Positions 56,105 to 64,000 of a stretch of 64,000 nucleotides of DNA are shown here, piece after piece (position 1 is the stretch's first letter; each line of letters starts with the position of its first letter). This stretch comes from Alphaproteobacteria bacterium (lineage in GTDB: Bacteria; Pseudomonadota; Alphaproteobacteria; Sphingomonadales; Sphingomonadaceae), in NCBI GenBank assembly GCA_019232625.1, contig JAFANP010000065.1, positions 1 through 64,000 on the forward strand, given 5' to 3'. The notes beneath the pieces are model-generated. The model was not told the origin of the DNA. It did not search any database and saw nothing but the letters and a program-made list of their open reading frames with translations. A program made the translations under genes and the position numbers.

Positions 56105-57226
56105 TTACCAGCCGGAACCCGGCCCGTAGGTGATCTCCACGCGCCGGTTCTGCGGCTCGCGGACACCGTCGGCGGTCTCGACCAGCGGCCGGCTCTCGCC
56201 GAACGCCTGGGTGGTCATCACGCCGTCGGGGATGCCGTGACCGGCGAGATAGGCCCTGACGTTGTCGGCGCGCCGCTGCGACAGGCCGACATTGTACTGG
56301 TCCGAACCCGAACGGTCGGCGTGGCCGGCGATCATCACCTGGGCCTGGCCGCAAGTCTGATAGGCCGCCGAAGCGTTGTCGAGGATCGCAGCCGCCTGCG
56401 GGGTGATGTCCGACTTATCCCAGTCGAAGAACACCATGAACGGCCCGGCCGTGCACGGCGGCGGCGGCGGGGGCGGCGGGGGCGGCGGCGGCGGCGGAGG
56501 CGGCGGAGGCGTCTCTACCGGCGGCGGCGCGGGCGGCGGAAGCGGAGCGGCGCCGCCGAAGTTGAAGGTGATGCCGCCGAGCAGGCTGTGCGAGCGGAAC
56601 CGCATCTTCGTGTCGTTGCCGTTCCAGGCCGTCATCTTGACGTCGGGAACGTTGAAGAAGCGGTACTTCACCGTCACGTCGATATTGTCGGAGATCGCCT
56701 GGCGGACGCCGGCGATGACCTGCCACGCGATGCGCGAATCGGAATCGTCGAGGAACGGCCCGAGGTTCGAGAAGACGCGGTAGTTGTTCGCCTTCACCCG
56801 CGCCATGCCGACACCGCCGCCGATGAAGCCGCTGATGCCGTCGTCGTCGCCGAAATCGAGCATGCCGTTCAGCATGAAGCTGAGCGCGCTGGTGCTGCCG
56901 CCGGCCGGACCCTGGGTGGCGAAGGTGGAGATGTTCTGACCGTTGAGGGCGGTCGTGGTGGTGAAGCCGTCGAGATCGGCCTTCTTGTAGGCGACTTCGC
57001 CCTCGATCCGGAACGCGCCGAGATCGTAGCCGACGAAGATCCCGCCGTCATATCCGTAATCGTGGTTGATCGTGAACGCGTTGTTCCGGGTGCCCAGATC
57101 GACGTCCATATCTTCGACGATCATCGCACCGAATTCGCCGCCAACGTACCAGGCGCCATCGCGCGCAAAGGCTGGAGTTGCGAGCAAGGTGGATGAAAGC
57201 GCCACAGCGATGGCGAGCTTCCGCAT
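56105..57226 (-). CDS. OmpA family outer-membrane protein with polyproline linker
   Basis: signal peptide; beta-barrel GAWYVGGEFGAMIVEDMDVDLG...; PPPPPP linker; C-terminal VFFDWDKSDITPQAAAILDNA...IAGHADRSGSDQYNVGLSQRRADNVRAYL. Confidence 0.95.
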   Translation of the reverse strand: MRKLAIAVALSSTLLATPAFARDGAWYVGGEFGAMIVEDMDVDLGTRNNAFTINHDYGYDGGIFVGYDLGAFRIEGEVAYKKADLDGFTTTTALNGQNISTFATQGPAGGSTSALSFMLNGMLDFGDDDGISGFIGGGVGMARVKANNYRVFSNLGPFLDDSDSRIAWQVIAGVRQAISDNIDVTVKYRFFNVPDVKMTAWNGNDTKMRFRSHSLLGGITFNFGGAAPLPPPAPPPVETPPPPPPPPPPPPPPPPPPCTAGPFMVFFDWDKSDITPQAAAILDNASAAYQTCGQAQVMIAGHADRSGSDQYNVGLSQRRADNVRAYLAGHGIPDGVMTTQAFGESRPLVETADGVREPQNRRVEITYGPGSGW

Positions 57227-57430
57227 AAATCAATCCCCTTTCTTCTGCGTCCCAACAGGAACGACCGTTGAACTCAATACGGTAAGCGGAGTTTCCACGC
57301 AAGCACGCTTATCCCCACATCTGTTGCCGAAATGCCTCACTGGATCGCTGATCACGCCCCGAGGCCCCTCGCCGTACGGCGCCGCAAACGAGGCAATCCG
57401 GCCTTGGTTTCACGCGGAGAACAAAAAAAT

Positions 57431-57928
57431 TCAATCGATCAACCCATGTGACATTAATGTCGCAATGAGGGCGTCGATCGCCGCCCGCGCCTCCGCGTCG
57501 ATTATCGTTCCGCCTGAAGGACTTGGCACCGCCGGCCGGCGTTCCCCGACGACGATCCGGCCGCCCACGCTCAGGCCCGCGCAGCGCCACTCGCCGCCGC
57601 TCCAGGCGCTGCCGGTCCATTGCAGAGGCACCGCGTCCGCCTTGTTCCAGGCGGTCGTGCCGGGCTGCGGCGCGACGAAGCGCCAGCCCCCGCCGCTCCA
57701 GAGCGCCAGGCCGTGGTCCTGCCCTGCCCAGGCGCCGGCCGCTCCGGCGGCGACGATCCAGCATTGCCCCTCCTGCGGGTCCGGCGGCGGCGCGGCGGCG
57801 GGCCCCTCCTCGACCGCGAGGTGGAGAAGGGCGTCGACGCGAAGCAGCGCCTCGTTGTGGAACAGCTCCTTCTGCGCCTGGCCCGGCACGATGAAGGGCA
57901 GGGCGAAACGCGGGCTCTGGTCGCTCAT
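57431..57928 (-). CDS. DUF2793-type protein (GTA/phage associated)
   Basis: PRFALPFIVPGQAQKELFHNEALLRVDALLHLAVE...GQCWIVAAGA. Confidence 0.85.
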   Translation of the reverse strand: MSDQSPRFALPFIVPGQAQKELFHNEALLRVDALLHLAVEEGPAAAPPPDPQEGQCWIVAAGAAGAWAGQDHGLALWSGGGWRFVAPQPGTTAWNKADAVPLQWTGSAWSGGEWRCAGLSVGGRIVVGERRPAVPSPSGGTIIDAEARAAIDALIATLMSHGLID

Positions 57929-57937
57929 GATCGTCTC

Positions 57938-60109
57938 CTAGTCGAGGCCGAGGGAAAGGGTGGCGGGGCGGGAGGCGGCGCCGGTGCCGAGCTGGACGAT
58001 CTCGATGGCGAGGGTCCCGGCCGCCCCGTCGGCGGCGATGTCGGCCGCGGCGTAGACGAAGGCCGGCGCGGCGGTCTCCGCCACCCGCCGCGAGGTCGCG
58101 GTGGCGAGCGTCACCCGGTAGAGCTGGCGCTCCTCGCCGAGCGGCGCGTCGGCGCCGTCGATCCAGGTCCAGCCGCTCCGGCTCCGCCGGGTCCAGCCGA
58201 TCGCCACGTCGCCGTCGGCGCGCCGCACGGCGGTGAGATGGACGGGCGAGGGCGGCCGCACCGCCTCGCCGCCGATCCGGCGTCGCGCCGCCTCTCCGCC
58301 CCCGCTGGCGAGGACCACGGCCTCGGCGCCGATCGCGGCCAGCGGCGGCTCGATCATGACGAGGGCGGCCGGGTCGATGAGACCGAAGGCCTCGCCCGGC
58401 AGGTGCGTGCCGCTCGCCCATTCCGTGCCGCGCCGGCCGCGCAGCAGCCGCGACAGCCTGAACCGTCGCGCGCCGAGCGGCACCGCCGTGCCGAACTGGA
58501 GAAGCTCGTCCCCCAGCACGGCGAGGTTGGCGCCGGCCGCCAGCGCGGCGTCGCTGCGGCTCTCCAGCCAGGCCTCGTCGGAGAGCAGCGTCACCTCGAT
58601 CGCACCGCCAAGGTCGAGCAACGTCGATCCCGCCGTGCCCGGGACGACCTGCGCGGCGCCGATCACCGCCGCGGGCGCAGTGCCGCCGGCCGCCTGCCAG
58701 CTCGCGCCGCCGTCCCAGCTCGCGGTGAGGTCGGCGCGGCGCCATCCTTCTCCCGTCCCCGCCGCCAGCACGGCGAGGCGGGGCCGCGTCGGCAGGTCGT
58801 CGGCCAGCGGCGCATCGACGATCACCAGGCGAGTCTCGCCGAGCAGCCGGTCCGGCGAGGGCGCGGCCCGTCCCGGATCGGCAGCGACGAGGCCCGCCGC
58901 CGCCCCCGGCTGCGCCTCCAGCTCCAGCGTCAGCGCCATGTGCTCGAGCGCCGCGGCGGCGACGCGCCACAGGCCGCGCCGGCCCTCCAGCGCGATCACC
59001 GCGCCCGGCCTAAGCCCCGCCCGGCGCCAGGGCAGGGACAGCCGCATCGTCTCGCGCCCCGCCCACAAACGCTTCAGCCGCGCCTCCGCCATGGCCTTCG
59101 CCTGGACGGCGCCGATCGCCGCGGGAAGCACCGCCCGCTCGGCGCGCGACGCCGGCCCGCCGCGGTGGGCGCGCTGGAGCCCCGCCTGGAAGTCCCGGTC
59201 CGGGTCGTAATAGGAAAGCGTCACCTCTGCCGGCAGCGCCGCAGCGCCCTTCCGGCGGGTCTGCGTCCGCCGCGGGCTTGCGTCGGCGGAGGCGCCGGCC
59301 TCGTCGGCGCCGAGCGTCGTCTCCGCCTCCCCGCCGGGCTGCGAGACGATCAGCCCCGCGGGCCCGTCGCGGAGGGTGAGACCGGCGGTCGCCACCAGCC
59401 CCTCGACGGCGGCGCGAAGGCTCTCCCCCGTCGCCGCATAGCCGGCGAGCGCCGGCGACGGGCCCGCCGCCACCTCGCCGCCGCTCAGCGCCGCGACGAT
59501 CGCCGCGACCGGCACCGGCCCCTCGTCCGCCTCCACCTCGAAGCTCAGCGAGGGGATGCGGTTGCCGTAATCGGCCAGCTCGAAATCCTCGAACACCGCA
59601 TAAGCGAGGCCGCGATAGGCCGGCGCGCCGCCCGCGCCCTCCGCGGCGACGATCAGCGGGTCGGGCGCCTGCGCCTCGTCCCCTTCGTGGAGCCGGAAGC
59701 CGGTCGGCGTCTTGAAGTCGCCCGCCTCGCCGCGCAGCAGCTTGCCGTCGGCCCAGATCCGTCCCACGGAGCGGATCGGCCGGCCCGACAGCGCCACCGC
59801 GAAGCTCACCGAATAGCTGTAGGAGACGGTCTTGGCCTGGCCCTTGCCGCCGCCGCCGGTGGCGCGGCGCTCCTTCAGGTCGGTCGCCCAGATCACCGTC
59901 CCGGCCACCCGCATCCGGCCGAACAACCGCGCTATGTCGCTGCCGTAATGCGACGTCTGCACCGCGAGGTCGCCGAGCCGCGGCCCCTGGCGCGGCTTGG
60001 GCGCGAACAGCCGCTGGTCGATCTGCTGGCCGACCAGCGCGCCGAGCGCCGCGCCGATCGGCCCGCCGAGCGCCTGGCCGGCGGTGCTGAGCACGAGCGT
60101 CGCCATCAT
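57938..60109 (-). CDS. GTA host-specificity/hub protein (RcGTA g15-like, short form)
   Basis: MMATLVLSTAGQALGGPIGAALGALVGQQIDQRLF...DIARLFGRMRVAGTVIWATDLKE; position after NlpC gene. Confidence 0.85.
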   Translation of the reverse strand: MMATLVLSTAGQALGGPIGAALGALVGQQIDQRLFAPKPRQGPRLGDLAVQTSHYGSDIARLFGRMRVAGTVIWATDLKERRATGGGGKGQAKTVSYSYSVSFAVALSGRPIRSVGRIWADGKLLRGEAGDFKTPTGFRLHEGDEAQAPDPLIVAAEGAGGAPAYRGLAYAVFEDFELADYGNRIPSLSFEVEADEGPVPVAAIVAALSGGEVAAGPSPALAGYAATGESLRAAVEGLVATAGLTLRDGPAGLIVSQPGGEAETTLGADEAGASADASPRRTQTRRKGAAALPAEVTLSYYDPDRDFQAGLQRAHRGGPASRAERAVLPAAIGAVQAKAMAEARLKRLWAGRETMRLSLPWRRAGLRPGAVIALEGRRGLWRVAAAALEHMALTLELEAQPGAAAGLVAADPGRAAPSPDRLLGETRLVIVDAPLADDLPTRPRLAVLAAGTGEGWRRADLTASWDGGASWQAAGGTAPAAVIGAAQVVPGTAGSTLLDLGGAIEVTLLSDEAWLESRSDAALAAGANLAVLGDELLQFGTAVPLGARRFRLSRLLRGRRGTEWASGTHLPGEAFGLIDPAALVMIEPPLAAIGAEAVVLASGGGEAARRRIGGEAVRPPSPVHLTAVRRADGDVAIGWTRRSRSGWTWIDGADAPLGEERQLYRVTLATATSRRVAETAAPAFVYAAADIAADGAAGTLAIEIVQLGTGAASRPATLSLGLD

Positions 60110-60513
60110 TCGCCTCCCGCCGGCCGCCACACGCCGGCCACCGGCCAGGGGAAGGGCCGCGGCCGCTCCACCACCAGGCGCAGGCCGGCATCGGCATGGA
60201 TGAAGGACGGGCCGGTGCAGAGGAGGACGTGGAACTGGGCCGGTCCCACCTCGCAGACGACGACGTCGCCCGCCTCCGCCTCGCCCTCCGGCACCGGCAC
60301 GCAGCCGAGGTCGCAAAGCTCGTGCTCGATCAGGGCGAGATGCTCGCCCCTCAGGTCGTAGTCGGCCGGCAGCCGCTCCGCCGGGACTCCGGCCGCGGCC
60401 GCGGCGACGCCGACGCAGTCCAGCCCGAGCATCGGGTCCCGCCCCTGCGGCCGGAAGCGCATGCCTATCAGGCCGCGCGCTCGCGCGGCTATGTCGTCGC
60501 CTCTGATGCTCAT
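60106..60513 (-). CDS. NlpC/P60-type peptidase (RcGTA g14-like)
   Basis: ARGLIGMRFRPQGRDPMLGLDCVGVAAAAAG; HADAGLRLVVE; ATGA overlaps with both neighbours. Confidence 0.88.
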   Translation of the reverse strand: MSIRGDDIAARARGLIGMRFRPQGRDPMLGLDCVGVAAAAAGVPAERLPADYDLRGEHLALIEHELCDLGCVPVPEGEAEAGDVVVCEVGPAQFHVLLCTGPSFIHADAGLRLVVERPRPFPWPVAGVWRPAGGE

Positions 60514-61325
60514 GCTGCCCCCGGATAGCGTGTGAGTAGGTCCATGCCCGGCAGGTGCGGCTCGCCGCGGAAATTGTCCGCATTGGCGAAGCGGCTCCGG
60601 CAGGTCGCGAAGGTCTTGTCGCAGCCCTCTTCGATCTCGACGAGATCGCCGGCGGCGGGCGGGAGCGGCGGCGGGTCGCGCAGGGTCAGCCGCGTGCCCC
60701 GGGACGCGAGGAGGCCGGTCTCCAAGCCGCTATTGGCGCCGCCGAGCCAGCGCAGCCGGCCGAAGGCGTAGAGCCCCTCGCCCGGCGGCGCCTCCTCGAC
60801 GTCGAGCGTCGACTCGTCGCCGACGGCGGCGACCCGAGTCACCCGTACCCGCGCCGCCATGTCGACCCGGCAGCGTTTGTCGCCGAGCCGGGCACGGCAG
60901 TCGGGCGAGGCCTGCTCCACCGCCGGCCGCTCCAGCCGCGCCGCCAAGCCGCGAAGCTCCGCCTCGAACCCGTCGCCCTCGAGCCCGACGTCGCCGAGCT
61001 CGCCGGCGAGCAGGACCACCGTCTCGCCGCCCGCTTCCCAGTCGGCGAGGAACAATCGCACCGCGGCGCCGTCCCAGCGGCCGTCGGCAAGGTCTTCGGC
61101 GGTGATCGCGTCGCTGGTGATCGCGCCGGAGACGTCCGGTCCCTCCCCGCCGAAGCCCTCCCTCAGCGTCACCGCCGAGGGAAGCATGCCGGGCGCCGCG
61201 CGATAGACGAGGCCGTCGACCGTCAGGTCCCGGTCGTGGGTGGTGAAGCCGAGCCTGACGCCGTCGCGCCGGCGCAGCTCCCAGCAGAAGGCGAGCGCGG
61301 TCAGCGCCGCGTCGAAGATCGCCAT
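60510..61325 (-). CDS. DUF2163 protein (RcGTA g13-like)
   Basis: CWELRRRDGVRLGFTTHDRDLTVDGLVYRAAPGM; CDKTFATCRSRFANADNFRGEPHLPGMDLL. Confidence 0.92.
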   Translation of the reverse strand: MAIFDAALTALAFCWELRRRDGVRLGFTTHDRDLTVDGLVYRAAPGMLPSAVTLREGFGGEGPDVSGAITSDAITAEDLADGRWDGAAVRLFLADWEAGGETVVLLAGELGDVGLEGDGFEAELRGLAARLERPAVEQASPDCRARLGDKRCRVDMAARVRVTRVAAVGDESTLDVEEAPPGEGLYAFGRLRWLGGANSGLETGLLASRGTRLTLRDPPPLPPAAGDLVEIEEGCDKTFATCRSRFANADNFRGEPHLPGMDLLTRYPGAA

Positions 61326-61326
61326 C

Positions 61327-63588
61327 TCAGCCCTCCCGTATCTCGATCAGCGGCACCGAGGCCGCGTCGCCGGCGGCGAAGGTCGCCCGGCTCACCGCCA
61401 GCCGGTCCTCGGCGAAGCGCACCGGCACGTCGAAGCCGAAGCTCGCCGTCACCGCCTCGCCCGGCGCGGGCGGCGCGTCGAAGCGGACGATGCCGCCCTC
61501 GCCGAGCAGCCATCCGCTCTCCCGCGCGGTCCCCGCCACCTTCACCCGCACGCTTCCTGCCACCGGCCGGGTGATCCGCCGCCTTTGCGCGCCATAGGTC
61601 TTGACCAGCGCGAAGTCGGTGCGCTCCCCGTCGCCGGCGCCGAGCGCCTGGTCCTCCGCCGCATGGTCGAACGGGTCCTGGAAGCGGAAGCCCACCGCCG
61701 CGCCGCGCCTCGCCCGGAAGAAGTCGAGCAGGGTCCTGAGCTCCGCCTCGCTCCTCAGCCCCGGCCCGGCGTCGAACCGCATCCGCGCCTCGGCCCAGTC
61801 GCTGTTGCGCTGCTCCGCGCCGCTCGCGCTCGTCACCACCGCCGTCGAGAAAGCGGGCTCGACGCTCGCCTCCCGGCCCAGCGCGATCGGAAAGCGCACG
61901 TCGTCGAATGGCTGCACCGCCTCCTCCTCTCCCGTTTCGAACCATGTCAGGCCGTCGCGCATCACCTGCGGCAGCGCCCAGGCGAAGACTTCCGCCGCGC
62001 CGCGCCGCCGCGCCGCCGCGATCGCCGCGGCGATCCGGCTCCAGTCCGAGCGTCCTTCCGGAACGGCGACGAAGCCCGCCAGATAATGCTGGGCCTCGGG
62101 CGGATAGCCGAGCCGCGAGCCCGCCTCGGCGGCGCCGCGCTCGGATGCGGCGGCGCGGCCGCCGGTCACCCATTCGTAATCCTCGAGCTGAAGCACGTCG
62201 AAGGCCGGCGGGCCCCAGCCGTAGGGCAGGTTCGCCCGCCGCACCTCGGCGCCGTCGAGCACCGTCGGCAGGTAGGCGAGGAGCAGCGCCTCCATGTCGG
62301 GATGCGCCGCCCGTACCGCCCCGACCAGCGCCGCCGTCGACTGCGCCAGCACCGCCCCGGCATCGTCCAGCGTCGCCCTCTCGGCCTCCGAGAGCGGCGC
62401 CCGCACGTCGGCGATCGGCGCCGGCGCGAAGGCCAGGGCGGCGGCGGCGTCGTAGAGGCAGGGCCGCCCGTCCGGCCGCACCCACCACCACGGCTCGCCG
62501 ACCTGGAAGCGCACCCTGAGCCCTGCCGCCGCGGCGATCCCCGCAAAGGCGGCCGCCACCTGGCGCAGATAGGCCATCGCCCCGCCATGCGCCGGCGACA
62601 GCAGCGCCGAGGGGGGGTCCCAGCCGGTCAGCGCGGGCGATCCGTCCTCCGCCCGCTGCTTCCAGTCGCCCCAGCAATGCCGGTCGAGCAGCTCGTAGGA
62701 GAGGGAGAGGATGAGCTCGTAGCCGAGCGTCTTCGCCCGTGCCGCGAGGTCGCGGTGCCACGCCCCGCAGGGCGCGTTGAGCGCGCCGCCGGCGAGGCTG
62801 GCATAATAGCCCGCGCCGTTCGCCTCGAGCCGGAAATAATGGCTCATCCCGACATAATGGTTGATCGGCCCGCGATAGCCGAGGTGGAGGACGTTCCGCA
62901 TCAGCCGCGCCGGGGTCAGGTGATAGGCGTCGTCATAGCCGGTCGCGATCCGCAGCCGGTGCTCGGGCACCAGGGTCTCGCCGATCGCCAGGACCGATCC
63001 GGCGCCGTCGCAGGCGATCGCGCTCAGCTCGGCCCAGCCTTCCGCCGGCGCGGCGAGCGGGCCGTCCTCGCCGTCATAGCCCGGCGCCACCAGCGACACG
63101 AACATCCGGTCGACGTCGCCCGCCCAGACCGGGTCGTCGCCCTCCCAGCCGCCGGCCAGCGCGTCGAAGTCGAGCGCCACCGCCGCGTCCTCGGGGCTGC
63201 CCTCGGCCCAGTTCCACAGCCGCACGAACCAGCTTCGCGCCTCGCCGCCCGCGTCGCGTCCCTCGACGGTCAGCGTCGGCCCGTTCACCGCGTCGAGCGG
63301 AAGCACTCCGCCGCTCCGCCACCGGAAGCCCAGCCGGCAGCCGCGCAGGTCGCGGCTGGTCTCATAAGCGAGCAGCGGATGGTCGAACCGGTCCTCCGCC
63401 TCCCAGATCAGCCCGGCAAGGTCGTCGGTGCGGTAGAAGACGGCGTCGACGCGCAGCGCGTCGGGCGCCGGATTGGTCGCCGCCGCCATCATCGGCCGCG
63501 GGAAGTTGACGCTCCAGAAGCGGGCGTCGAACCTTTTGACGTGCCCCATCTGCATCGCGGCGCCCGGCGGCGCCAGCCAATAGCCCAT
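61327..63588 (-). CDS. GTA tail protein: large N-terminal TIM-barrel-like region fused to C-terminal DUF2460 (RcGTA g12-like)
   Basis: C-terminal FDDVRFPIALGREASVEPAFSTAVVTSASGAEQRNSDWAEARMRFDAG typical DUF2460; N-terminal ~540 aa with YELILSLSYELL, RVRFQVGEPWWWV, EALLLAYLPTVL, FDVLQLEDYEWV, EVFAWALPQVM strand-like segments. Confidence 0.85.
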   Translation of the reverse strand: MGYWLAPPGAAMQMGHVKRFDARFWSVNFPRPMMAAATNPAPDALRVDAVFYRTDDLAGLIWEAEDRFDHPLLAYETSRDLRGCRLGFRWRSGGVLPLDAVNGPTLTVEGRDAGGEARSWFVRLWNWAEGSPEDAAVALDFDALAGGWEGDDPVWAGDVDRMFVSLVAPGYDGEDGPLAAPAEGWAELSAIACDGAGSVLAIGETLVPEHRLRIATGYDDAYHLTPARLMRNVLHLGYRGPINHYVGMSHYFRLEANGAGYYASLAGGALNAPCGAWHRDLAARAKTLGYELILSLSYELLDRHCWGDWKQRAEDGSPALTGWDPPSALLSPAHGGAMAYLRQVAAAFAGIAAAAGLRVRFQVGEPWWWVRPDGRPCLYDAAAALAFAPAPIADVRAPLSEAERATLDDAGAVLAQSTAALVGAVRAAHPDMEALLLAYLPTVLDGAEVRRANLPYGWGPPAFDVLQLEDYEWVTGGRAAASERGAAEAGSRLGYPPEAQHYLAGFVAVPEGRSDWSRIAAAIAAARRRGAAEVFAWALPQVMRDGLTWFETGEEEAVQPFDDVRFPIALGREASVEPAFSTAVVTSASGAEQRNSDWAEARMRFDAGPGLRSEAELRTLLDFFRARRGAAVGFRFQDPFDHAAEDQALGAGDGERTDFALVKTYGAQRRRITRPVAGSVRVKVAGTARESGWLLGEGGIVRFDAPPAPGEAVTASFGFDVPVRFAEDRLAVSRATFAAGDAASVPLIEIREG

Positions 63589-63591
63589 GGC

Positions 63592-64000
63592 TCAATCCTC
63601 CAGCTGCTCGAGCGCGCGCCGCACCTCGCGGGCGATCTGGCGGGTGGAGCGGGCCAGCGCCTGCGGCGCGGCCGCGGCCGGCGCGTTGACGGCGATGCTC
63701 ACGCGTATCTCGCGCCCGCCTGCGCCGCCCGGCTCGATCCGCCCGGCCGCCGTCGGCACGAACAATTCCGGCCCCCGCTCGCCGACCCGGTAGGCGCGGC
63801 CGGCCGTCACCGGCCCGCCCGTCGCCCGGCCGGAGGCGCCGAGCGCGCCGGCCAGCACCTGGGCCAGGGCGCCGAGCGCGCCGCCCGCGGCCCCGCCGCC
63901 GCCCTTGCCCCCGCCGCCGCCGAGCAGCTCGGCGATCCCGGCGCGATAGGCGGCGGCTGCGATCTCGGCCATCGCCGAAAGCGCAACCTGCTTGAGGTCG
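63592..64000 (-). CDS. phage/GTA tail tape-measure protein, C-terminal part (gene continues beyond window)
   Basis: GRAYRVGERGPELFVPTAAGRIEP motif typical of tape-measure C-termini; position upstream of DUF2460 gene. Confidence 0.8.
   Translation of the reverse strand, partial: DLKQVALSAMAEIAAAAYRAGIAELLGGGGGKGGGGAAGGALGALAQVLAGALGASGRATGGPVTAGRAYRVGERGPELFVPTAAGRIEPGGAGGREIRVSIAVNAPAAAAPQALARSTRQIAREVRRALEQLED

Noticed and set aside
56455-56520. GC-rich simple repeat as a regulatory element
   Set aside because: It encodes the polyproline linker of the OmpA protein; explained by coding.

Overview
The window is GC-rich and reads like an alphaproteobacterium, probably Sphingomonadales; that placement is an inference from protein style and dispersed-repeat types. 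It is mostly a densely coded chromosomal core. Recognisable loci include a partial M13 peptidase, acyl-CoA dehydrogenase/thiolase, a VapBC-type toxin-antitoxin pair, an otsB-GH15-otsA trehalose operon, three tandem tail-collar genes with a GNAT and a DUF6916-like gene, selO, astD, pcm, prfC, clpA, azoR/GST/pirin, alkA, rlmB, tRNA-Gly(TCC), tRNA-Tyr(GTA), a DAHP synthase-trpE-trpG operon, fructosamine kinase/LMW-PTP, Cu/Zn SOD, ugd and an OmpA protein. The right end (about 57.4-64 kb, minus strand) is the distal tail module of a gene transfer agent (GTA)-like cluster. The best second-look items are: (i) a family of GGGGACA...TGTCCCC inverted-repeat elements with different cores, mostly in convergent intergenic gaps and sometimes supplying stop codons; (ii) a Trp-codon leader peptide (WWRW) followed by an intrinsic terminator upstream of aroF-trpE-trpG; (iii) a GTA g12-like protein whose DUF2460 domain is fused to a large N-terminal TIM-barrel/glycosidase-like region; (iv) the evenly spaced tail-collar triplet with no other phage genes around it; (v) a putative autoregulatory operator upstream of vapBC; and (vi) an orphan MraZ-like gene. 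All calls are by eye from the sequence and ORF translations; no database search was run.
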